Positions 23,390 through 33,275 of a stretch of DNA of 64,000 bases are shown in pieces. Where the stretch lies: positions 76,208,743 through 76,272,742 of the forward strand of contig CM071573.1 in assembly GCA_036426205.1 (NCBI GenBank), given 5' to 3'. The DNA is from Ascaphus truei. Lineage: Eukaryota; Chordata; Amphibia; Anura; Ascaphidae. The first letter of the stretch is position 1; every line of letters begins with the position of its first letter. The notes below the pieces were generated by a model, which saw only the letters and a program-made list of their open reading frames with translations, was not told the origin of the DNA and did not search any database. The position numbers and the translations under genes were made by a program.

Positions 23390-25440
23390 CCTTTTTAACC
23401 TCAGACGCAGGCTAAATTGCCACACACACATACTGTATTCCTGCACTCGTTCCTCTGAATGCCTGTGCAGACTTCCTTCACTACAAATGTATCCTATCCT
23501 GTTTCAACACTGCCCTCAACCAGGCCTAACAAACCTACTTTTCTTTACTAATCAACCCTCACAAGTCTAACCCACAAAGCCTCATTTCTGTCTTTGACTC
23601 TCTATTCGGACTACCATCTGTTACCTGTTTCTCTTCCTCCATTTCATCTCAGGACTTTGCTGACTATTTCAAGACAAAAGGTGGATTCCATTCTTCAAGA
23701 CATCCCCTCTGTTTCCTTCTCATATTCTACACCTCTTCCTACTGTAACTCTCCTCCTTGCTTCCTCAACTCTTTTTCCGCTCTCATTCCCACCCATCTCG
23801 TCAAACCTCTTGCTCTTACTCTTATCCCTACACTCATGCATATTTTCAACTCCTCCTTCTAATCTGGTACCTTTCCCATCTCCTTCAAGCACACAACAGC
23901 TCAAAAATAGCAAGCTTGACCCTACCTGTCTCTCTATGTATTGCCCTGTCTCCCTGCTGCGTTTGGCCTCCAACTCCTTGCACTCCTTGTATTCTCTTGC
24001 TTGCTCCATTTTCTCACCTCATATTCTCACTTAGATATCCCTAGAATCTGGCTCCCGCACTGCTCACTCCACCAAAACAGCCCTCACTAAAATAACCAAT
24101 GAGCTCCATGCTACCAAAGACAAAGGTAATTACACTCTACTCATATTTCTTGACCCCTCTTTGATACTGTGGACCACCCCCTTGTCCTTCATATTCTCCA
24201 TACTGTTGGTACCCATAACAAAACTCTATCCTGGATTTCCTCTTACCTCTCTCTTTCTACTGTATATTCAGTGTCTTATTTGCCAACACCTCCTCCTCCA
24301 TCAATCTCTTAGTGGATGTACCCCAGGGCACTGCCCTGGGACCTCTTCCCTTTATCTGTTTCCACACTATCTAGGTGATCTTATCGAATCTCTTGGGTTC
24401 AAATATCACCTCTATGCTGATGACACCCAAATTTACTTTTCAACCTGTGATCTTATACCAAAGTCTCTAAATGTCACTCCGCTATTTGATCCTGGATGGC
24501 CCTCCGCCGACTCAAACTTAACATGTAAAAGACAGAGATCCCATATTTCCTCCCAAGCCTGGCCCTAACTGCCCCTTCTACATTACTGTTGGCAGCACTA
24601 TCATAAACCCAGCATCACAAGCACGCTACTAGATGTCACACTTGACTCCTCCCTCACATTCACAATGTAGCTAAAACGTGTTGTTTTTTCCTCCATAACA
24701 TTGCAAAGATACACCCTTTCCTCTTCCGCTCTACTAATTAAACTTTAACACAGGCCCTCGTTCTCTACAATCTCAACGATTGTAACCTTCTACGGTCCTG
24801 CATTCTTGCCTCTCACCTGTCTCCCTTTCAAACTATCCTAAACACTGCTGCTAGAATAACATTACTCTCTCCCAAATCTGTCTCAGCGTCTCTCCTGTAG
24901 AAATCCCTCTCCTGGCTTCCTATCAAATCCTGTATCACACACTCAATTTTCCTACTCACTTTTAAGGTAATACACTCTTCTGCCCCTCCTTACATCTCAG
25001 CCCTAATTTCTCGCTATACACTGTTCCAACTCTTGCGTTCTGCTCAAGGATGTCTTCTCTCTACCCGTTTTGTATCTAAAGAACTCTTCCTCCTTCAACC
25101 GTTCTCACTGACTGCGCCACACCACTGGAATGTCATGTCCCTCAATATCCGACTAGCACCCTTTCAGACCCATCTTAAGACACACCTCTAAACTGAGGCA
25201 TATGAGTAGCTCCGTGGCTGATACTATACACCTCATACATAGACCTTGACCCCTTGCAGACGCACTTACCAGAACACCCTCCTACTGTCTCTGTACGTTC
25301 TTTCTACTTAGATTGTAAACTCTTTGGAGCAGGGATAATTTTTTCCTAATGTTACTTTTATGTCTCAGGCGCTTATTCCCATTATGTGTTATATTATTGT
25401 GTCACGTGTATCACTGCTGTGAAGCGCTATATAAATAAAA
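23390..25440 (+). mobile_element. Decayed L2/CR1-type LINE
   Basis: About 2 kb of plus-strand non-LTR retrotransposon. Stepping between frames it reads, in order, the RT fingers region ('DTVDHPL'), the YADD box, 'WMALRRLKLNM', 'HNIAKIHPFL', 'QALVLYNLNDCN', 'LNTAARI', 'SSAPPYISALI' and 'HLKTHL', the typical course of an L2/CR1 clade RT. The 3' end has 'gattgtaaactctttggagc' and ends with 'gcgctatataaataaa', the standard tail of this clade in fish and frogs. Many frameshifts and stops show that it is dead. The 5' end is uncertain. A 3'-end copy of the same family is at 53600. Confidence 0.88.
24161..24568 (+). pseudogene. LINE reverse transcriptase fragment with YADD box
   Basis: Within the LINE, this frame keeps the palm motif 'KYHLYADDTQIYFS', with the catalytic YADD codons at 24413-24424. 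In the intact family this domain copies the element's RNA into DNA at the nicked target site. The reading frame is bounded by frameshifts: the upstream RT region (motif A, 'FDTVDHPL') is in another frame at about 24160-24185, and downstream thumb motifs are in other frames again. No function is expected. Confidence 0.85.
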
Positions 25441-25496
25441 ATATATATACATACAATTTCCAGGTCATTTGAAAATTGTAACAAATACAGAAGAAT

Positions 25497-25839
25497 TTAC
25501 AATGCATCTGATCTCAGACGCGCTATTAGAGAGGGTTGGGGTTCCTTACAATGCATCTGATCTCAGACGCGCTATTAGAGAGGGTTGGGGTTCCTTACAA
25601 TGCATCTGATCTCAGACACTATTAGAGGGATTTGGGGTTCTTTACAATGCATCTGATCTCAGACGCGCTATTAGAGAGGTTCGGGGTTGCTTACAATGCA
25701 TCTGATCTCAGACGCGTTATTAGAGAGGATTGGGGTTCCTTACAATGCATCTGATCTCAGACATGCTATTAGAGAGGATTGGGGTTCCTTACAAGGCATC
25801 TGATCTCCCAAACGCTATTAGAGAGGGTTGGGGTTCCTC
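25497..25839 (+). repeat. 49-bp minisatellite, about 7 units
   Basis: Units start ttacaatgcatctgatctca and end 'ttggggttcc', with starts at 25497, 25546 and so on. Unit lengths vary around 47-50 bp. The array is the reverse complement of the one at 9263-9476. Flanking sequence on the right (about 25838-25875) also matches the left flank of 9263 in reverse. Confidence 0.93.
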
Positions 25840-25840
25840 A

Positions 25841-26920
25841 GTATTTCTCTATATATTTATAGGGTTCAGCAGCAGTGCTTTGCCAGATAAATTCCTGATT
25901 TTTCAATCTATAGTAGGACACCAAACATTATCTCAGTGTGTGTACTGTGGGTACACTTGGAATGCAATGAAAACTTTGTATCTCTGCAAACATGTAAACA
26001 AAGACAGACTAAATGTAATTCACAGCCAAAACAACACTTATATTACATTTAACATCAATCTGGCAATCACAGACTATGCCAGGTGCTTTAATCACACTGG
26101 TATGAAATGCAAGGTGTATAACGTACATAAGAATTCACTTTGCGTTCTTGTACCATCCTTTGTAAGTGACATTGATTGACAGCTGACCTTTGGTGACAGT
26201 CAGCATAGCCATGGCTATAAATCAAAAACAAGAACGTTCTAATGGTTTCTGCAATGAGACATTCTGCCTTCATCTTCATTGTTAAAACATGTTATTGTTA
26301 ATTTATCAATCAAGTATATTGCAAGAAAAAACACATAATTAAACAGATTTTGTTTTTAAATTTTAGTGATAGAATGTACAGTAAGTGTAAATTCTGTCTA
26401 GTACAGATTAGTGTGAATTAGGAATGTATGAAAGCAAGTGGCTAAAAAGTGGTCCTTTTCTCACATATCCATGTAGATAGCACGCAGGGACACTATACAC
26501 TTGCTTTAAGGTATGCATAGCAGATAGGAACACTATGCTATACTGTATGTATAGCACATAGGGGCCCTATAATAGCAAGTGTATAGTAATAATATATTAT
26601 AGTTATATTATAATATAGTTATAACACTTGCACAGAATTTGATGCATGCCATTATAATATGTGCAATGTTATACCCCACTGCTCCGGTTCACATTTCCCG
26701 AACTGGAACCAGAAACACAAAGGGCAAATGTACTGTAACTTGCTACAGTAAGTGACACAAGACTCGTTTTCCCATATGTTCTGGGCACAGAGTTATGATG
26801 ACAATACATGGTTGCATTAAATGAACAGGGGTAATTCATTCAATTTACAGACATTTCATGGACAGTTAGGGATAATGTATGATTATGCCCATATGTAACA
26901 GTTACAGACAAGGTTAAAAA
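25841..26920. other. Non-coding stretch, AT-rich
   Basis: The first 40 bp belong to the repeat that hosts the minisatellite. A palindromic 'tatagt/actata' cluster occurs at about 26580-26625. Short 'tagca(g/c)ataggg' blocks repeat near 26470-26570. There is no gene. Confidence 0.45.
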
Positions 26921-27945
26921 TTGTGTTAGAATAGGTATTATAGGCCTGCAATGTGCTGTGTTAGGAGAGGTAGGATAGGCCTGCAATGGGCTGTTAGGAG
27001 AGGTAGGATAGGCCTGCAATGTGCTGTGTTAGAAGAGGTAGGATAGGCCTGCAATGTGCTGTGTTAGAAGAGGTAGGACAGCCTGCAATGTGCTGTGTAG
27101 AGAGGCAGGATAGGCCCTGCAATGTCCTTTAGGAGAGGCAGGGCCTGCAATGTGTGCTGTTAGGAGAGGCAGGATAGGCCTGCAATGTTCTGTGTTCGAG
27201 GAGGTAGGATAGCGCCTTGCAATGTGCTGTGTTAGAAAGGTGGACATGCCTGCATGTGCTGTGTTAGGGAGAGGCAGGATAGGCCTGCAATGGGCTGGTT
27301 ATAGAGAGAGGAAGGATAGGCCTGCAATGTGTCTGTGTTAGGAGAGGTAGGACAGGCCTGCAATGTTGCTGTGGTTGAGGAGGAGTAGGAGGCCTGCAAT
27401 GTGCGTGTAGGAGAGGCGCAGGATAGGCCTGCAATGTCTGTGTTAGGAGAGAGGCCGGATAGGCCCTGCAATGGTGCTGTGTTAGGAGAGGATAGGACAT
27501 GCCTCAATGTTCTGTGTTCGAGGGGTGGATAGACCTGCAATGTGCTGTGTTAGAATAGGTAGACAGGCCTGCAATTGTGCTGTGTTAGGAGAGGCAGGAT
27601 AGGCCTGCCATTTCCTAGGTTAGAGGCAGGATATGGCCTGCAATGTGCTGTGTTAGGAGAGGCAGGATAGCGCTGCAATGGTCCTGTGTTGGAGAGGTAG
27701 GACAGGCCTGCACTGTTTCTGGTGGTTGAGGAGGTCTGATAGGCCTGCAATGTTCGGTGTTAGAGGAGGTAGGATAGGCCTGTAATGTGCTGTGTTAGAA
27801 GAGGCAGGATAGGCTGCAATGTGCTGTGTTAGGAGAGGTAGGATAGGCCTGCAATGTGCTGTGTTAGGAGAGGTAGGATAGGCTTGCAATGTGCTGTGTT
27901 AGTAGAGGTAGGATAGGCCTGCAATGTGCTGCGTTAAAAGACTTT
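26921..27945. repeat. 35-bp minisatellite, about 28 units
   Basis: The unit is roughly ggcctgcaatgtgctgtgtt plus aggagaggtaggata. It is repeated for about 1 kb with many one- or two-base insertions and deletions, most dense in the middle (27060-27760) and few at the edges. Proline- and leucine-rich minus-strand frames here are artefacts of the repeat. Confidence 0.95.
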
Positions 27946-28199
27946 ATCCAACCCAGTAACCGAGCAGCAAACAGCTTACATCCTTTGGCTGCCCTTTGGC
28001 TACCAACAAAGGTTGTTCGTCTTTGGGACAATGATTATGTGGGCTGAAGGTGTTGTGAATAAATTCAGCTGAGCTTTGAAATTCCTTTGTCCAGCTATAA
28101 ACACTGCAGGGGGTGAGGCTGATGAAACACATAGCAGCACACAATCCCAGACATTAACCCTTAGCACACTGGTTCTGTGCACAGGAGAGCAGCTGTTAG

Positions 28200-29250
28200 G
28201 GCACCCTTTCAGATGCCCGCCTTTGGGGCGACGCAGATGAAGGTGTACTTCATATCTCCTAACATTTATTGCATGTTCGGTGAATTTGAAAAACTAATCA
28301 CCACTGTTATTGCGAGAGGGGTAATCAAAGAATGACTCCTCTGGCAGAGAAGGAGATAAACATATCTTCATTTCTAAAACAAAATCTTAAAACAGAAACG
28401 TTTTCAGGGCTGAAAGCATTAAATCTACTGCAACTTCATCGAATGTTTCTAAGTCTAAATGCATCTTCAAAATGATATCATACACAAGTCGTCTAGTCTA
28501 ATTTCAATTAAACAACATTAAGCATTTAGAAATTATGATTAATTCATGCAAAGTGTCAACAGATTCATTTCTGTAATTAGATTTTTGCCTTATTTTGCAT
28601 GATTAGGAAATATTAGACAGGTGCTTCCTGTTTGCACTTTTTGAGGACTTCAAATTGTCTCCATGATTAACTTAAAGATGCATTTTCTTTTCACATTCAA
28701 CTCTCATTAATTCAATTCCAAATCATTAAACAGGCTACCTGTTAAACAGGGGGATAGGACACGGCTTATTTTAGACAATTACAGGGGAGATCAATGGCTT
28801 TTATTGATCACTATTGTCAGTCTAATTAAGCGAACATGCACTGAAGGCCATTCCTCAGCAGAGGTGCCAGTGGCCTGCAGTTCCCTTGGCATCTGGTCGG
28901 CAAAGGCATTCAGCCGACCAGATAACACATTCTGGCATAAAAAGCCTTTAGAAGATGACTGATCAGATTTAATCTCTCTCTTAGCTCTTGATTATTCCCT
29001 ATGGGCCTTGCCTAAGTTGAGCGCATGGATGTGTTCAGACTGCAAAGTACATTCTTCATTTGCTTTGCCATCCTTACAGTTTAAAGAATGAAACTCATGG
29101 TTCTCTCTATCACAGATGTGCCTCTGCCAATTGAAAATGGCCCTAGAGAAGCTGTGAGTGCTCTTACCCATCCTCGGTTGCAGACCTGAGATACAGATAC
29201 TAGAGGATCATGGAAGATAAAATAATGCAGACAGATTATAAAGAAAACAG
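28200..29250. other. Repeat-poor stretch, candidate conserved non-coding element
   Basis: No repeat seen elsewhere in the window is present and no coding frame exists. The 28480-28900 part is dense in TAAT/ATTA core motifs, for example 'gtctaattaagcg' and 'tcattaattcaattcc'. The composition and texture resemble developmental enhancers of vertebrates. This is an inference from appearance only. Confidence 0.3.
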
Positions 29251-30010
29251 ACATCTTCTATATGTCATAAACGGTATTTGAGATTTGATATGATCTCCTG
29301 CCTTTTTTTTTTATTACAATGCTACATTCCATTTTTTTTGTCATACCAAAGTTTACCAAATTCCATTAAAAAAAACTTTAAAAAAAAACTTTAGAAATAA
29401 TTTACAAATGTCTGCTGGATACAAATCTGGGGAAGACCAGTGCAAATGAATTGCACCAGATTTATTTAAAAATAAATCCATTGCTTTTCTATAATATATA
29501 TGTTGCTGTTTTTTACACTGATTTTGCCAACCTTTTATTTCCAGGAGACTTTAATAAATAGACTGAGAGGTGACCAGGACAGAGTAACAATTAACACAAG
29601 CCATACTACATTCAACATGTGTATTTGTGGCTTAAGTGTTAGACGGGTCCATTTTTATTAACGTAGCCAATCAAATTAATAATGTAGTCATTTTACTGGC
29701 AGATTTGTGCTAGATATTCAGAAGAATTAATCTTTTTCTATTAATGAAGATCCGGTACTATACTTTTCCTATTCATTTGTCAGAACAACATCCGTCTGGA
29801 ACAAAAGGACGTGAAGAAATTAATAATAAACTGAAGTTTATTATTTTTAACCTTTGAGGTGCTGAAAAACAGCAATTGGAAAAAGAACAGAACTGTGCAG
29901 AAAATTAACACTTAACAAAGAAAACACAAATAACTAAATGAATAGACCTAACTCTCCCTGCAGCTAGCCCAAACTCTCACCCAGAGAGAAAGGTGGACCT
30001 GAGGCGCACA
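29251..30010. other. Non-coding AT-rich stretch
   Basis: Homopolymer-rich DNA with A and T runs at 29305-29395. Nothing was recognised up to the left arm of the fold-back element. Confidence 0.45.
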
Positions 30011-30011
30011 G

Positions 30012-31195
30012 GAGAGATAGAAAAAGAGACGACCCGTAGTTCAGTCTGTATAATATAACAGCAAAATCCTGCTATAAATATCTGCACTTACAAGATAGCA
30101 GATGGAAACAGGCAAAAATATATGATCTTAGCTGCTTCAGTTGTTTTCAGAAGAATCCACTCCGTCAGATTCAGCTGGGCTCCTCGTGTGAATTACGACA
30201 GCTGGGCTCCTCGTGTGAATTACGACAGCTGGGCTCAACCGGACTAAGACATATTTGACTCAGCTCGGCTCCCAGAGAAAGTGTTGGATAAGGAAAGAGG
30301 AATTTACAAACGTACAAACAATTTATTGATACCGATAGATTGCGATCATCTCACGGAAGTGTGAGCGCTTATAGTGCCGTCGATGGCGACGGCGACATGA
30401 CGGGTGACGTCACCTGTCACCGTCGCCACAGGCAAAAGTTATATTTCGCTTGGCCGCGGCGTCGCGGGTTTCCGGGCATTTGATTGGTTCAAGGACCGTC
30501 ACATGAGGCGATAGCCCTTGAAAAATCGAATTTTGACGGATACCAGTTTTCAGAACGGCGACGTCGCTCCGTCGCATTGTCGCCGTCGCGCTTACTATAA
30601 GCGCACGCGGTGGCGGCAATGCATTTGTTTTCGGGCGACGCCGCGTCGCCGGCACTATAAGCGCGGCCTAATTCGCGAAAGTGATCCAGGGGCCCGGCGA
30701 TACCGGCGGAGAAGGACGCGGGACGTCTCTTTGAACCGCCAAGGATCCTCGTGTGCTGGAGGAACTTAGCATGTATAGAGAGACCAGTGAAGAGGAACAC
30801 AGCCAGTACGCAGGACGCTCCATTGAGTGATCAATGAGTATTGGAAGATTCGGTTGACGTGTGCAGCGTTACTTAGGTGGATATATCTTTTGTATGTGTT
30901 TTTAGCTCAATAAATTGTTTGTACGTTTGTACATTCCTCTTTCCTTATCCAACACTTTCTCTGGGAGCCGAGCTGAGTCAAATGTCTTAGTCCGGTTGAG
31001 CCCAGCTGTCGTATCTCACACGAGGAGCCCAGCTGAATCTGACGGAGTGGATTCTTCTGAAAACAACTAAAGCAGCTAAGATCATATCTTTTTGCCTGCT
31101 TCCATCTGCTGTCTTGTAAGTGCAGATATTTACAGGAGGATTTTGCTTTATATTATACAGACTACACCTCGGTTTGTATCTTTTTCTATCTCTCA
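30012..31195. mobile_element. Fold-back element with ~300-bp inverted arms
   Basis: The left arm (30012-30331) and right arm (30908-31195) are inverted copies at high identity, from 'gagatagaaaaaga' through 'agctgggctcctcgtgtga' and 'ctcggctcccagagaaagtg' to 'acaaacaatttattg'. The left arm has an extra 27-bp unit (30172-30198 repeated at 30199-30225). The 576-bp centre is CpG-rich and contains a second inverted repeat. No transposase frame is present. Long-arm structures like this suit fold-back transposons or two inverted LTR-like copies. Confidence 0.8.
30363..30672. mobile_element. CpG-rich MITE nested in the fold-back loop
   Basis: The ends gcgcttatagtgccg (from about 30366) and cggcactataagcgc (to about 30664) are perfect inverted repeats. 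A further internal copy of 'cgcgcttactataagcgc' lies at about 30588-30605. The body is rich in 'gtcgccgtcg' blocks. It differs from its host in composition, which supports nesting, although it could also be the original centre of the fold-back element. Confidence 0.65.
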
Positions 31196-31454
31196 AGTTG
31201 CTGAAAGACCGCCCGCACCCAAGTGCTACTGGTTGTCCGGGAATCCTGACCATGTCATCGTTTCGGGTCGCAACCAACCCCCACTAATGTGAACAGACGA
31301 GGAGGGGGCTCGTTCTGACTGCATTCTCCGGTTCTACAAAACGAGCATTGATCGCATGATATTTACTAGTTTGCCAATCCTCATTGATTTAGGGAACGTC
31401 ATAAGAGAACCCTAACTGTTAACAAACTTCCTATTATTTATCTAGAAACTTGTC
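31196..31454. other. Short non-coding gap
   Basis: No feature was recognised between the fold-back element and the hAT element. Confidence 0.5.
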
Positions 31455-31462
31455 ACTTAATC

Positions 31463-31764
31463 CAGGGGAGCGCGTCATTTTCTGGTGGGGCACAGTGCTT
31501 ACAGAGGCTCTTCCCGCAACATTTAAATAAAATGCTGGGGAGCGTGCGATGCCTCAGTAACTGCCTCTTACCTGGTATTTGGCGTCATCTAGCAACACAT
31601 CGCCATGGCAACACAATGTCACATAATGTTGCAACGTCAAATTACGCCACCAATGCCGGAGAGAAGGTAAGGAGGGGGGGGGGGGGGGGGAGCAGAGGGG
31701 GGGGGGAGAGAAGGGGGGGGGGGGGGGGGGTATTGCGCAAAGAAAAAAAGTCTGCGCACCCCTG
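31463..31764. mobile_element. hAT-type MITE with perfect 8-bp duplication and internal G tract
   Basis: The element starts CAGGGGAGCGCG and ends TGCGCACCCCTG, with acttaatc on both sides (31455-31462 and 31765-31772). The centre holds 'gccatggcaacacaatgtca', related to the elements at 15670 and 63371. An almost pure G stretch spans 31673-31730. A short glycine-rich frame across it is spurious. Confidence 0.92.
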
Positions 31765-31772
31765 ACTTAATC

Positions 31773-32585
31773 CCTGCTTTTCCACTCCCCAGAAGAGGTC
31801 TCATTCCTCATTCAAAGCAACATTGTACAAGGTAGCGTGTGATGATGTCACAGCTTAAATTGGTGAAGTGTTTGGAAATCTCAGCATGGGGTTTACAAAC
31901 TGGACAGCACCGTTCTCCACAGCTCAGGCAGCATACTACAGTACAGCTGGGATAACTGCAGTTGATTCCATAATCAGTTAATGTACTACAGATAGGACCA
32001 GTTCAGACCTAGGAATGCAACTGCGGGCTCTAAGATAAATGACTATTGTTTATTTTTTTCATTTATCTTTAGGGTCTCATAATAAAGAAATACGTTACTA
32101 AGCTAGAAAGCAGATACACTGAAAATCATTTAAATAAAATATTCAGCTGGAGATAAGCAGACAGATGCAAAGACTGATGGATAATCTGGCATCAGACATA
32201 CTCTAATGGAGTCAGATTGTATTTTTAAGAAAAACGCAGACCATTTCCAAGTAAACAAATTAGCCTTTTATAGTCCTTCTTTTCTTCCTCTGATTCTCCT
32301 GGCAGTGCTGAATTAATTTAATACAAACATGATTTACATTTTTTTTTTAAATGTTTGTAAGGTACATGGCATTATGATCAGATGGTTGCTTAGTGGTCTT
32401 ACTTATTAAGCAGTGATACTGCCAGTAGCACTGTGATTGTGGGGAAATAAATGGCCTTTGACGCGAATGGCAGTATTTCTGCCATCTAGCTGTAATCAGT
32501 AGAAGTGCAGTTTAATGAATATGGCCCTTTTGCTGGGATTTATCAAGTTGTGATACGGGGTATTTATCCTGAAGCTGGGGTCACG
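31773..32585. other. Non-coding stretch upstream of the LTR
   Basis: No gene was recognised. Around 32395-32530 the text 'tattaagcagtgatactgcc' resembles sequence near 20645 and may be one more interspersed repeat. Confidence 0.4.
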
Positions 32586-33115
32586 TGTTGAGGTATGAAT
32601 AGCTTCAGTTAGCTTTAACTCATGTCTTCCCTCTTCCAGAGCATGACAAGTCCTTAATGTCTTTCTTAACTTTATTGCAGGAGTAGAAAACACAGGAACT
32701 TGTAGGTGTAGTGTAGGCAGAGAGTGCTTCTCTATGTGGGATGCTTCTATGAGGTTAGACTATGGTAAGAGAGAAAGGCCTTACCAGGGGTGGATGCAGA
32801 CAGGTCTGTACTCACTGTGATCTAGGGCGGAAAAGGAAGTGAGGGGCAGTGTGGGTAAAAGGAATAGCCTTGGGACAGACTATCTAGACCAAACAGGAGG
32901 GGGGGGCAGACTAGCCCATTCTGGTGAGAATCACAGGGGCTGCAGTAGCAGCTCACTGCTTTCATGCCCAGAGGCAAGAAATGCAACATTGTTGCAAGTT
33001 ACACAGGCACAGTATGTGTGTGCAAACTCCATGCAGCTGAGAATAAGATCTGACAGGCAGAAGCTGCAAAGAAGAGAGGGGGGTGAGTCAGAAATGTAGT
33101 TCTTGTTCCATGACA
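32586..33115 (-). mobile_element. Candidate 3' LTR of the BEL/Pao element
   Basis: On the minus strand, a purine-rich run 'gacggggag' (polypurine tract) is followed at 33115 by TGTCATGGAAC, the start of a 530-bp LTR ending 'cctcaaca' at 32586. An AATAAA signal lies at 32671-32676 (complement of tttatt). The position, about 160 bp downstream of the BEL stop codon, is right for a 3' LTR. No matching 5' LTR was found in the window, so the boundaries are inferred from the termini. Confidence 0.6.
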
Positions 33116-33275
33116 CTCCCCGTCTGGTATCTGTAGATACCACTATATAACAGACTATGTGGAACATATGTGCAATGCATAACAAAGATAACATCACATT
33201 CTCAAACAATGCAAGAGTCCATGTCCAAATAGAGATGTGACACCGGCCGGTATCACTGGTATCAAGGTCCATTGG

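Noticed and set aside
27029..27889. Leu/Pro-rich minus-strand frames
   Set aside because: Direct translation of the 35-bp minisatellite; the frame shifts with each irregular unit.
27960..28182. Small minus-strand frames beside the minisatellite
   Set aside because: Short, no motif, and no sign of splicing.
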